A DNA stretch of 11,258 bases from Lentisphaeria bacterium (GTDB lineage Bacteria; Verrucomicrobiota; Lentisphaeria; Oligosphaerales; Oligosphaeraceae): the NCBI GenBank assembly GCA_028699735.1, contig JAQVUB010000039.1, forward strand, positions 1 to 11,258. Direction: 5' to 3'. This document shows, one piece after another, positions 1 to 6,055 of the stretch. How positions within the stretch are numbered: the stretch's first letter is position 1; every line of letters starts with the position of its first letter. A program made the position numbers and the translations under genes. Under the pieces are notes generated by a model. It was not told the origin of the DNA. It made no database searches and saw only the letters and a list, made by a program, of their open reading frames with translations.

Positions 1-62
1 TTCGCGAAAAGTACGCCGAAGAGCTGGAGGCCAACGGCTTGAAGAATGTAAAGCTCGGATAA
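1..62 (+). CDS. C-terminal end of an unidentified protein (partial)
   Basis: An open frame enters from the left edge (complete codons from base 3) and stops at TAA 60-62. The visible tail reads REKYAEELEANGLKNVKLG, a charged amphipathic end. It is too short to assign to a family. Calling it coding rests on the strong hairpin that starts 20 bases after the stop and on codon use that looks normal for the GC-rich part of the window. Nothing can be said about its function. Confidence 0.45.
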   Translation, partial: REKYAEELEANGLKNVKLG

Positions 63-81
63 CCCTCCTGCTATGCACCCG

Positions 82-127
82 CCGGGGGCCGTTTATCCGG
101 ATCGGCCCCCGGTCCTTGTTTCTGCTT
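82..127 (+). terminator. Probable rho-independent terminator of the upstream gene
   Basis: CCGGGGGCCG (82-91) and CGGCCCCCGG (103-112) form a perfect 10-bp GC-rich stem with an 11-base loop. A T-rich but interrupted tail (113-127) follows. It sits just after the stop at 62. The regulator gene on the other strand ends at 166, so transcripts converge here. No T-run follows the stem on the minus strand, so termination is mainly supported for the rightward transcript. Confidence 0.65.
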
Positions 128-165
128 AGAAAACGGATTCTCCTGTTCCCCGAATCTCTTCTTCA

Positions 166-1551
166 TCAGCCGATCGGACACGTGGGCGCCAGGTCCCGGT
201 CCAGATCGATTTCGTATTTTTTGATCTGCTTCCATATGGTGATCCGGCTGACACCTAAGATTCGGGCCGCCTCGGATTGATTGCCGCCGGTTTGGCGAAG
301 GGCCTCGATGAGCTTTTCGCGTTTTTGCATGCACGATGGATTCAGGCTGCAAACGGGCCGGTCGCTGGCCTGAGGCAGAGCGATTTTCGGGGGCAGGTGA
401 TTGACGTCTATGGCTCCGCCGGGACAAAGGACAAAGGCGTATTCAATGGCATTTCGAAGCTCCCGAATATTGCCGGGCCAGTCATGGTGAATCAGCCGGT
501 CCATGGCCTCGGGGGTGATGCCGGAAATTTTTTTTCCGTTTTTGACCGAGTTTCTCCCGATGAAGCTCTGAGCAATCAGGGGAATGTCCTCGCGCCGCTC
601 GACCAGGGACGGACATTGAAGCGGAAACACGTTGATCCGGAAATACAGATCCTCCCGGAATCCTCCCTGTTTGACCCGCGTTTCCAGATTTTTGTTGGTG
701 GCGGTAATGATCCGCACGTCCACCGGAATCGGCTTGTGGTCTCCCACGCGTTCGATGGTTTTTTCCTCCAGCACCCGCAGCAGTTTGACCTGAATGGACA
801 GGGGCATGTCTCCGATTTCGTCCAGAAAAATCGTTCCCCCGTGGGCCGCCTCAAAACGGCCGGTGCGGTTCCGGTCGGCGCCGGTATATGCGCCCTTGAC
901 ATGCCCGAACAGTTCGCTTTCCAGAAGATTTTCGTTCAGGGCCGCGCAGTTGACTTTTATATAGGGCTTGTCCCTGCGTGCGCCGGCCATGTGAACGGCC
1001 CGGGCGACCAGTTCCTTGCCGCTGCCGCTGGGCCCCAGAATCATCACCGGGGTATCGGTCTGAGCCACGTTTTCGATCAATTCAAAGAGGTTCTGCATGA
1101 TTTCTGACCTGCCGATGATGCCGTGATACCCGTCGTCCAGCTGAAAGGTTCTGCGCAGAGTATTGATTTCCTGCTGCTGCCGGATGCTTTCGGTGACGTC
1201 CGTCAGGGTTTCCACAGCGCCGATCACCCGCCCCTTCTCATCGTGAAGTACGGTTGCACTCTTGATCACATGGACGGTCCGGCCGTCCTTGTCGATGATC
1301 ATGCATTTCTTGTTCCGGACCACCCCTTCGGAATACAGGCTGCACCATTCGGCGCCGGGGCCGGCGCCTTTGATCTTGCATCCGGTGCAGTTCAATATCC
1401 GGCAGGAACGGCCCACCAGTTCTTCGGCTGCATACCCCGTTATGTGTTCGGCGGCCGGATTGACCGCCAGGATTTTTCCTCCTGGATCGACCACCATCAG
1501 CCCGTCCTGAAGGGTGTCAACGACTGTCTTCCAGTGTCTGGACAGATCCAT
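166..1551 (-). CDS. PAS-domain sigma-54-dependent transcriptional activator (Fis family)
   Basis: This 461-residue protein has the classic enhancer-binding layout. Residues about 5-120 form a PAS sensor domain. Residues about 140-375 form the AAA+ sigma-54 activator domain: Walker A GPSGSGKE (K179), the sigma-54 contact loop GAYTGA (220-225, Tyr for the usual Phe) and Walker B FLDEIGD (D244, E245). A Fis-type helix-turn-helix lies at about 424-446. The PAS domain carries five cysteines (C50, C55, C58, C70, C83), three of them in a CX4CX2C cluster, which could bind metal or an Fe-S cluster or sense redox state. No phospho-receiver domain is present, so it is probably a direct sensor. An AAGGAG ribosome site nine bases upstream supports the start. 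It is divergent to the cytochrome operon, which has a sigma-54 promoter and upstream repeats, making that operon its likely target. The ligand is unknown. Confidence 0.93.
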   Translation of the reverse strand: MDLSRHWKTVVDTLQDGLMVVDPGGKILAVNPAAEHITGYAAEELVGRSCRILNCTGCKIKGAGPGAEWCSLYSEGVVRNKKCMIIDKDGRTVHVIKSATVLHDEKGRVIGAVETLTDVTESIRQQQEINTLRRTFQLDDGYHGIIGRSEIMQNLFELIENVAQTDTPVMILGPSGSGKELVARAVHMAGARRDKPYIKVNCAALNENLLESELFGHVKGAYTGADRNRTGRFEAAHGGTIFLDEIGDMPLSIQVKLLRVLEEKTIERVGDHKPIPVDVRIITATNKNLETRVKQGGFREDLYFRINVFPLQCPSLVERREDIPLIAQSFIGRNSVKNGKKISGITPEAMDRLIHHDWPGNIRELRNAIEYAFVLCPGGAIDVNHLPPKIALPQASDRPVCSLNPSCMQKREKLIEALRQTGGNQSEAARILGVSRITIWKQIKKYEIDLDRDLAPTCPIG

Positions 1552-1567
1552 GCGCAGGCGCTCCTTT

Positions 1568-1603
1568 ATGTTAACACGTTAACTTAACATTATTAACTTA
1601 AAC
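1568..1603. promoter_or_regulatory. Cluster of GTTAA/TTAAC sites: probable activator binding sites (UAS)
   Basis: This short AT-rich stretch contains GTTAAC at 1570-1575 and 1578-1583, then TTAACAT (1584-1590) and TTAACTTAA. ATGTTAA (1568-1574) and TTAACAT (1584-1590) are a perfect inverted repeat. The cluster lies about 120-155 bases upstream of the predicted start from the sigma-54 promoter at 1697, where enhancer sites normally sit. It also lies directly in front of the regulator's ribosome site, so binding there could autoregulate that gene. The assignment to this regulator is inferred from position and symmetry. Confidence 0.55.
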
Positions 1604-1696
1604 AGCGGGCCAAAAATATCAAGCAATAATTTTGAAAATTTCGATAGCGCTTTAAAAAACAAGATGTTATGAATAAATTGATACCTGCCTGAATTC

Positions 1697-1712
1697 TGGC
1701 ATGCGGATTGCC
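1697..1712 (+). promoter_or_regulatory. Sigma-54 (-24/-12) promoter for the cytochrome operon
   Basis: TGGCATGCGGATTGCC matches the -24/-12 consensus (TGGCAYR, four bases, TTGCW) except for the last base. The invariant GG (1698-1699) and GC (1710-1711) have the required 10-base gap. It faces right, predicting a start near 1722-1723 and a leader of about 160 bases before the first gene at 1882. The divergent gene encodes a sigma-54 activator, which makes chance unlikely. Between the GTTAA cluster and this promoter (1604-1696) I see only AT-rich sequence and one copy of CAGCGGGCCAAA. Confidence 0.82.
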
Positions 1713-1746
1713 ATAGATAAAAAGCAGCTTGTCGGGCTGCAGTGAA

Positions 1747-1803
1747 ATTTTCGACCCGCCGGGTGAAATACGGTTTTCAAGCCAGCGGGCCAAAGTCGAA
1801 AAT
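1747..1803 (+). promoter_or_regulatory. Inverted repeat in the operon leader (possible stem-loop)
   Basis: ATTTTCGAC (1747-1755) and GTCGAAAAT (1795-1803) are perfect complements that would close a 57-base stem-loop in the leader made from the sigma-54 promoter. Inside it, CCGC and GCGG could extend pairing after a small bulge. It lies about 80 bases before the first gene's start, so it does not mask the ribosome site directly. It may stabilise the mRNA or bind a protein. I recognise no known riboswitch. Confidence 0.3.
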
Positions 1804-1881
1804 ACGGCTCCGTCCCGGCCGCTCCGACCGATATGATTTGATAGAGATATAAACCACATGCAATACAAAGGAGACAGCGCA

Positions 1882-2226
1882 ATGAAAAAATGGATTATGA
1901 TCGCACTGACGTTTGTTTTTGTTTCCAGCGCCATCGGCGTTGGGTTTGCCATGGAGCCGACAGGCAACGACCGCAAGGGTAAATACACTTATCGAAAGGT
2001 TTACAAGGCCTGTATGGCGCGCGGTGAGGTGAATTCCGAAACACCGCCGGTAAGCCCGATTGCCAAGACCCAGGCTGAATGGATCCGGGTTTTTGAGGCC
2101 AAAGATTTCGCCGAGTTCGGTTGTGCGCCGGAGTGGGAAGCGCTCACCGATGAGGATCTGCTCGATATTTTTACCTATCTGCACAACTATGCTGCAGATT
2201 CACCTGCGCCCGCAACCTGCAAATAA
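1882..2226 (+). CDS. Exported cytochrome-c-like protein lacking the heme-binding motif
   Basis: This is a 114-residue protein with an N-terminal signal peptide (residues 1 to about 23, ending GFA). The rest looks like a small class I cytochrome c: a GK-Y-Y lead-in, a KTQAEW stretch near residue 62, a C-terminal helix of the LTDEDLLDIFTYLHNYA type, and a DSPAPATCK end. However, where CXXCH is expected the sequence is YKACM (41-45). The first Cys has become Tyr and the His ligand Met, so covalent heme attachment is not expected. C44, C81 and C113 remain. An AGGAG site nine bases upstream supports the start at 1882 rather than the in-frame ATG at 1858. It is the first gene of the operon. It may be a partner, chaperone or sulfur carrier for the octaheme enzyme. 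The family call comes from the fold-like pattern only. Confidence 0.75.
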   Translation: MKKWIMIALTFVFVSSAIGVGFAMEPTGNDRKGKYTYRKVYKACMARGEVNSETPPVSPIAKTQAEWIRVFEAKDFAEFGCAPEWEALTDEDLLDIFTYLHNYAADSPAPATCK

Positions 2227-2306
2227 ACGTCGAGACTGAAAGGGCGCGAAAATTTCAGGGCTGTTTTCATATCACTCCATGAACATTTTACATGAGGAAG
2301 GATCAT

Positions 2307-3431
2307 ATGAAACTTATAAAAGCAATCAAATGGACCATCGGATTGACGCTGCTGCTGGCCGTCGGCATGGGATATGCGTCGGAAAAGGCCGCCGAACCGG
2401 TAGCCGAGGATACTTCCTGGCAGTTTCACGATATCGTCGACATGGAATTCGTGGCCCAGCACGTCAAGATTCCGATGGACGAAAACGTCATGCTTATCGA
2501 TTCCAGGCCCAGACAGACCAAGTATGATTCAGGGCATATCCCCATGGCGGTCAGCATTCCGGACACTCAGTTCGAGAAGATGACCGACAGGCTGCCCAAG
2601 GATAAAAATGTGCTTCTGATTTATTACTGCGAAGGCCTGGACTGCCGGCTGAGCCACAAGTCCGCCAAAAAAGCCGAAGCTCTGGGATACACCAATGTCA
2701 AGGTGTTTGCCGAAGGCTACCCGAAATGGATCTCGGCCAAGGGCCATTATCCTTCGGTTTCCGTAGAATGGGTGAAGAAACAGATCGATGCCAGGACCGA
2801 TATGGTTCTGGTGGACTCCCGGCCCCGGCGCACCAAGTATGACGCAGGCCACATTCCGACCGCCGTCAGCATTCCGGATTCGGAATTTGACAAACACATT
2901 GATCTGCTTCCCCAGGACAAGGACAAGCTGCTGGTTTTCTACTGTGAGGGCTTCGAGTGCAAGCTGAGCCACAAATCCGCGGCCAGGGCCATTGAAATGG
3001 GTTACACCAACGTGAAGGTTTTCTCCGAGGGGTATCCGGCCTGGGCGGCCCATCTGAAATCTCAGGGCCAGGCGCCTGTTGCCGTGAAGGCCGGCAAGAA
3101 CGAGGGAAGCATCGATATCGCCGAATTTGAGAAAATGGTAACCGAAAATCCGGAGAGCATTTACCTGGTCGACGTCCGTGATCCGGATGAATTCGCGACC
3201 GGAAGTTTCAAGACCGCGGTGAACATCCCCGTGGATGAACTGGAAAAGAAGCTGGATAAGCTTCCGACCGACAAGCCGGTCGTATTTGTCTGCGGAACCG
3301 GCGCCAGAAGCGGGGAGGCTTATTACATGGTTCAGGATCTGCGGCCGGCCATGAAGAACGTCTACTATCTGGATGCAGGACTGACCTTGAAGAAGGACGG
3401 CTCCTTTGTTCTGAAGAAGCTTCCCGAATAA
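2307..3431 (+). CDS. Periplasmic triple-rhodanese-domain sulfurtransferase
   Basis: This is a 374-residue exported protein: a signal peptide at 1-24 (ending GYA), then three rhodanese domains at about 45-130, 145-235 and 262-370. Domains 1 and 2 are near copies offset by 105 residues and share SRPR-TKYD-GHIP-AVSIPD. Each has a long active loop of the form YCEG-xx-CxLSHKSA, with Cys pairs C108/C113 and C213/C218. Domain 3 is a more ordinary rhodanese with DVRDPDEF and loop CGTGARSG (C329). All three therefore keep a candidate persulfide-carrying cysteine. I chose the ATG at 2307 because GAGGAAGG sits five bases upstream; the in-frame ATG at 2292 lies before that site. Rhodaneses move sulfane sulfur, so next to an octaheme reductase it may deliver or accept polysulfide, thiosulfate or tetrathionate-derived sulfur. 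The real substrate is not shown by the sequence. Confidence 0.9.
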   Translation: MKLIKAIKWTIGLTLLLAVGMGYASEKAAEPVAEDTSWQFHDIVDMEFVAQHVKIPMDENVMLIDSRPRQTKYDSGHIPMAVSIPDTQFEKMTDRLPKDKNVLLIYYCEGLDCRLSHKSAKKAEALGYTNVKVFAEGYPKWISAKGHYPSVSVEWVKKQIDARTDMVLVDSRPRRTKYDAGHIPTAVSIPDSEFDKHIDLLPQDKDKLLVFYCEGFECKLSHKSAARAIEMGYTNVKVFSEGYPAWAAHLKSQGQAPVAVKAGKNEGSIDIAEFEKMVTENPESIYLVDVRDPDEFATGSFKTAVNIPVDELEKKLDKLPTDKPVVFVCGTGARSGEAYYMVQDLRPAMKNVYYLDAGLTLKKDGSFVLKKLPE

Positions 3432-3444
3432 TGCGCCAAAAGAA

Positions 3445-3474
3445 GGCATTCCGGAAGTCAGGCTCCGGGATGCC
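3445..3474 (+). other. Intra-operon hairpin between the rhodanese and octaheme genes
   Basis: GGCATTCCGGA (3445-3455) and TCCGGGATGCC (3464-3474) pair over 11 bp with one G-U pair and an 8-base loop. No T-run follows, so it is not a normal terminator. It lies between the rhodanese stop and the ribosome site of the octaheme gene. It could be an RNA processing or stability element that sets different protein levels within one operon. Confidence 0.45.
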
Positions 3475-3495
3475 AAACCACGGAAGGGAATCGAC

Positions 3496-5121
3496 ATGAT
3501 GCCAATCAGATGGATGCGCATTTTCTGCGTCGTGTTTGTTCTGTGCGCCGGAGCTGTCCTGGCGCGGGCCGCGGATGAGGCCGCCGCTGAGTCGGCTCCG
3601 GGAAGGACCATGGCCCGGCAGGCAACCCAGGACGTGCAGGGCTGGACCACGGTGGATCACAGCCGGCTCGATGCGTTGAAAAAACCCTTTGCTTCCGGAA
3701 AACAGGTGACCGAGGCGTGCGTTTCCTGTCATTCCGAGGCGGCCTCCCAGTTTCATCAGACCATTCACTGGACCTGGCTCGGCACGGAGCCGGATGCGGA
3801 AAAACGCATGGGCAAGGCCGGAGACTCGTTGAACAACTTTTGCATCTCCGCCAACAACATGCAGGATAAAAGCTGCAACGCCTGTCATCCGAGCTGGAAC
3901 GGGCAGGGGACCGAAGGCGAAGTCAACTGCCTGGTCTGTCATGGCCGGCAGCAAATCAACTGGACCGAGGCATTTGACGATCTGAACGCCTTCTCGGGCT
4001 CCGATGATCCGGAGGAACAACAGATTGTCGCGGATATTCAGGCCGATATTCAGCAGGCGGTCCAGAGCGTGATCCTTCCGGCCCGCGAAAACTGCGGTTC
4101 GTGTCATTTTTACGGTGGCGGCGGCGACGGCGTCAAGCACGGAGACCTGGATTCCTCGATCGCACAGCCCCCCAAATCCCTGGATGTGCATATGGGGGTT
4201 GATGGAAAAAATTTCCAATGCACCCGGTGTCATACCACGGTGCGGCACAATGTGGCCGGCCGGATTTATTCCCGGCCCGCAGCCGCGGATCGAAAAAGTC
4301 TGATCGAGGATGACCTGACCGCCAAGATCACCTGCGAGTCCTGCCACAGCGCTACGCCGCACAAAGCCGGTTCCAAGGCCAATGATCACACGGACAGGGT
4401 GGCCTGTCAGAGCTGCCATATTCCGCTGTTCGCCCGGCAGAATCCCACCAAGACCTGGTGGGACTGGTCCAAAGCCGGAACCCTTCAAGACGGCAAGAAA
4501 TACAATGAAAAGGGAGAATTCGGCAAGGAGGTCTATATGACCATCAAGGGCGAGATGAAGTGGGAAAAAGATGTCAAACCCGAATACTTCTGGTTCAACG
4601 GTTCCATGAACACCCTGACGATCAAGGATTTCATTGATCCGGAAAAAATCGTTGCGGTCAGCGCGCCGGTGGGAAGCCGGGAAGACAAGAACGCCAGAAT
4701 ATTCCCCTTTAAGATTCACGGCGGAAAACAGCCCTATGATACAGTTCAAAAGGTTCTGCTGGCCCCGATGCTGTCCGGAAAAGACGGATACTGGGAGACC
4801 CTGGACTGGCAGAATGCGATTGAAAAGGGCATGCAGGCTCTGAACGCGTCGTATTCCGGATCATTTGACTTCGTGGAAACCACCTATGCGTTTCCCATCA
4901 CCCACATGGTGGCACCCAGGGACAACGTGGTGCGGTGCGCCGAGTGCCATACCGGCCAGGGCGGCCGGTTCGCCAGTCTGACCGGATTTTACATGCCCGG
5001 ACGCGACAGGACCGGCTGGATCGATTCCCTGGGATGGCTTGCGGTTCTCGGAGCTCTGGCTGGTGTGGCCCTTCACGGACTGGGGCGGGCTTTTTCCCGC
5101 AAGGGCGGAAAGGAGAACTGA
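3496..5121 (+). CDS. Octaheme c-type cytochrome, tetrathionate reductase (OTR) family
   Basis: This 541-residue protein has a signal peptide (1 to about 25, ending ARA) and eight CXXCH motifs beginning at C75, C127, C145, C200, C242, C280, C304 and C481. A C-terminal membrane helix (about 509-529) with a positively charged tail anchors it with the hemes in the periplasm. Eight hemes, the wide gap before the last one and the C-terminal domain fit the octaheme tetrathionate reductase family, whose Shewanella member reduces tetrathionate, nitrite and hydroxylamine in vitro and has a lysine-ligated catalytic heme. I have not located that lysine here. GGAAGGGA six bases upstream supports the start. 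The cytochrome b gene begins three bases after its stop, so the two proteins probably form a quinol-linked complex. The in vivo substrate may be a sulfur or nitrogen oxyanion. Confidence 0.92.
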   Translation: MMPIRWMRIFCVVFVLCAGAVLARAADEAAAESAPGRTMARQATQDVQGWTTVDHSRLDALKKPFASGKQVTEACVSCHSEAASQFHQTIHWTWLGTEPDAEKRMGKAGDSLNNFCISANNMQDKSCNACHPSWNGQGTEGEVNCLVCHGRQQINWTEAFDDLNAFSGSDDPEEQQIVADIQADIQQAVQSVILPARENCGSCHFYGGGGDGVKHGDLDSSIAQPPKSLDVHMGVDGKNFQCTRCHTTVRHNVAGRIYSRPAAADRKSLIEDDLTAKITCESCHSATPHKAGSKANDHTDRVACQSCHIPLFARQNPTKTWWDWSKAGTLQDGKKYNEKGEFGKEVYMTIKGEMKWEKDVKPEYFWFNGSMNTLTIKDFIDPEKIVAVSAPVGSREDKNARIFPFKIHGGKQPYDTVQKVLLAPMLSGKDGYWETLDWQNAIEKGMQALNASYSGSFDFVETTYAFPITHMVAPRDNVVRCAECHTGQGGRFASLTGFYMPGRDRTGWIDSLGWLAVLGALAGVALHGLGRAFSRKGGKEN

Positions 5122-5124
5122 TCC

Positions 5125-5781
5125 ATGGCTGAAAATCTGACTCAAATTTATCTTTATACCCGATACGAGCGGTTCTGGCACTGGTTTCAGGCGGCAATGA
5201 TTGTCGTTCTTCTGATCACCGGTTTCGAGGTGCACGGGCTTTTTCGCCTGCTCGGTTTTGATCTTGCCGTCAGGGTGCATAATTTTGTGGGCATTGCCTG
5301 GCTGATCGCATTTGCCTTCTTTGTATTCTGGGTGTTTACCACCGGAGAGTGGCGCCAGTATGTTCCCACCACGCAAAAGATGTTCGCCGTGGTGCGCTAC
5401 TATGCATACGGCATATTCCGCGGTGAAGCCCACCCGGTTCCAAAGCGAAAAGAGGCCAAGCACAATCCGCTCCAGCGCCTGGTCTATCTGATGCTGGCCG
5501 CCACGCTGCTTCCGGTTCAGATGCTCTCCGGGTTTCTTTACTGGGGTTACAATTCCTGGGCCGATTGGGGACTGGGCTGGCTCAGTCTGGAAGTTCTTGC
5601 CCTGGTGCACATGGCAGGCGCTTTTTCCATCCTGGTCTTTCTGGTGACGCATGTGTACATGACCACCACGGGCCACACTATTTTTGCCCATACCCGAGCC
5701 ATGATCACCGGGTGGGAAGAAATCGAGGAGGGCGAAATTCAGGACTGGGAAAGGCCCGTCAAGCCGACCTGCGAAACCTGA
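5125..5781 (+). CDS. Cytochrome b (cytochrome b561 / thiosulfate reductase cytochrome b-like) membrane subunit
   Basis: This 218-residue integral membrane protein has four hydrophobic helices at about 18-40, 52-74, 111-133 and 152-178. Histidines in or beside the helices, H19 (FWHWF), H52 (RVHNF), H162 (LVHMAG) and H176 (VTHVYM), fit two b-hemes held by bis-His ligands, as in the di-heme cytochrome b subunits of hydrogenases, formate dehydrogenases and thiosulfate reductases. The C-terminus is acidic and soluble. Its ATG is three bases after the octaheme stop, and the ribosome site AAGGAG lies inside the end of that gene, implying translational coupling. It most likely oxidises menaquinol and passes electrons to the octaheme cytochrome. 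It is the last gene of the operon. Confidence 0.9.
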   Translation: MAENLTQIYLYTRYERFWHWFQAAMIVVLLITGFEVHGLFRLLGFDLAVRVHNFVGIAWLIAFAFFVFWVFTTGEWRQYVPTTQKMFAVVRYYAYGIFRGEAHPVPKRKEAKHNPLQRLVYLMLAATLLPVQMLSGFLYWGYNSWADWGLGWLSLEVLALVHMAGAFSILVFLVTHVYMTTTGHTIFAHTRAMITGWEEIEEGEIQDWERPVKPTCET

Positions 5782-5808
5782 AATCAGCCAGAACGCGCAT
5801 GACGCAAT

Positions 5809-5843
5809 CAAGGGCCGGTCTTTTGCGCAAGGACCGGCCCTTG
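5809..5843 (+). terminator. Hairpin after the cytochrome operon (possible terminator)
   Basis: CAAGGGCCGGTC (5809-5820) and GACCGGCCCTTG (5832-5843) form a perfect 12-bp stem with an 11-base loop, 28 bases after the cytochrome b stop. No run of T follows, so it may protect the 3' end or act as a weak terminator, with the stronger one lying 60 bases further on. Confidence 0.55.
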
Positions 5844-5904
5844 CTGTTAAACAGCCTATCAAACTGATTTCAGTCGGTCCTGATAACTGTATTTTTTCAG
5901 CAGG

Positions 5905-5940
5905 GCGCATCCGGAAAAATATTCCGGATGCGCTTTTTTT
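5905..5940 (+). terminator. Strong rho-independent terminator
   Basis: GCGCATCCGGAA (5905-5916) and TTCCGGATGCGC (5922-5933) make a perfect 12-bp stem with a 5-base loop, directly followed by seven T residues (5934-5940). It ends rightward transcription of the cytochrome operon and insulates the next cassette, whose promoter begins about 37 bases later. Confidence 0.92.
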
Positions 5941-5976
5941 ATGGTTTGCGCTGAGAAGGTCTCCCGAATAAAAAGC

Positions 5977-6034
5977 TTGACAAATCTGTTGTGCAACAAT
6001 AATGTTGTGCAACAGATTTGTTGTGCATATTAAC
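5977..6034 (+). promoter_or_regulatory. Promoter overlaid by three 16-bp direct repeats and an inverted repeat (operator)
   Basis: A perfect -35 box TTGACA (5977-5982) precedes weak -10 candidates: TAATGT (6000-6005, 17-base spacer) or AATAAT (5998-6003, 15-base spacer). The same bases hold TGTTGTGCA three times, at 5987, 6003 and 6019, exactly 16 bases apart. ACAAATCTGTTG (5980-5991) and CAACAGATTTGT (6010-6021) form a perfect 12-bp inverted repeat centred at 6000/6001. A protein bound here would cover the -35 to +1 region, so repression is the likely effect. The binder is unknown. No small repressor gene is visible, so a product of this operon or a distant regulator must act. Confidence 0.72.
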
Positions 6035-6055
6035 CCGGTGATGGGAGGCTTATTC

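Noticed and set aside
277..1587. Plus-strand open frames opposite the sigma-54 regulator (277-1107, 1123-1587)
   Set aside because: They are antisense to a full set of AAA+, PAS and Fis motifs; their translations show no family features.
1593..2184. Minus-strand open frames over the divergent promoter region and first operon gene
   Set aside because: They overlap the sigma-54 promoter and the start of the heme-less cytochrome-like gene, lack ribosome sites and contain no domain.
2238..2260. CTGAAA/TTTCAG hairpin between the first two operon genes
   Set aside because: Only six base pairs and no T-run, too weak to call a terminator or attenuator.
2529..4749. Long minus-strand open frames opposite the rhodanese and octaheme genes (2529-3650 and 3208-4749)
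   Set aside because: They lie antisense to genes with clear signal peptides, three rhodanese domains and eight CXXCH motifs. The translations look like low-complexity, GC-driven shadows with no domain signature.
6002..6055. Upstream in-frame ATG extending the RelA/SpoT-type protein by 18 residues
   Set aside because: The ATG lies inside the operator and the -10 region and has no ribosome site, whereas 6056 has GGGAGG at good spacing.
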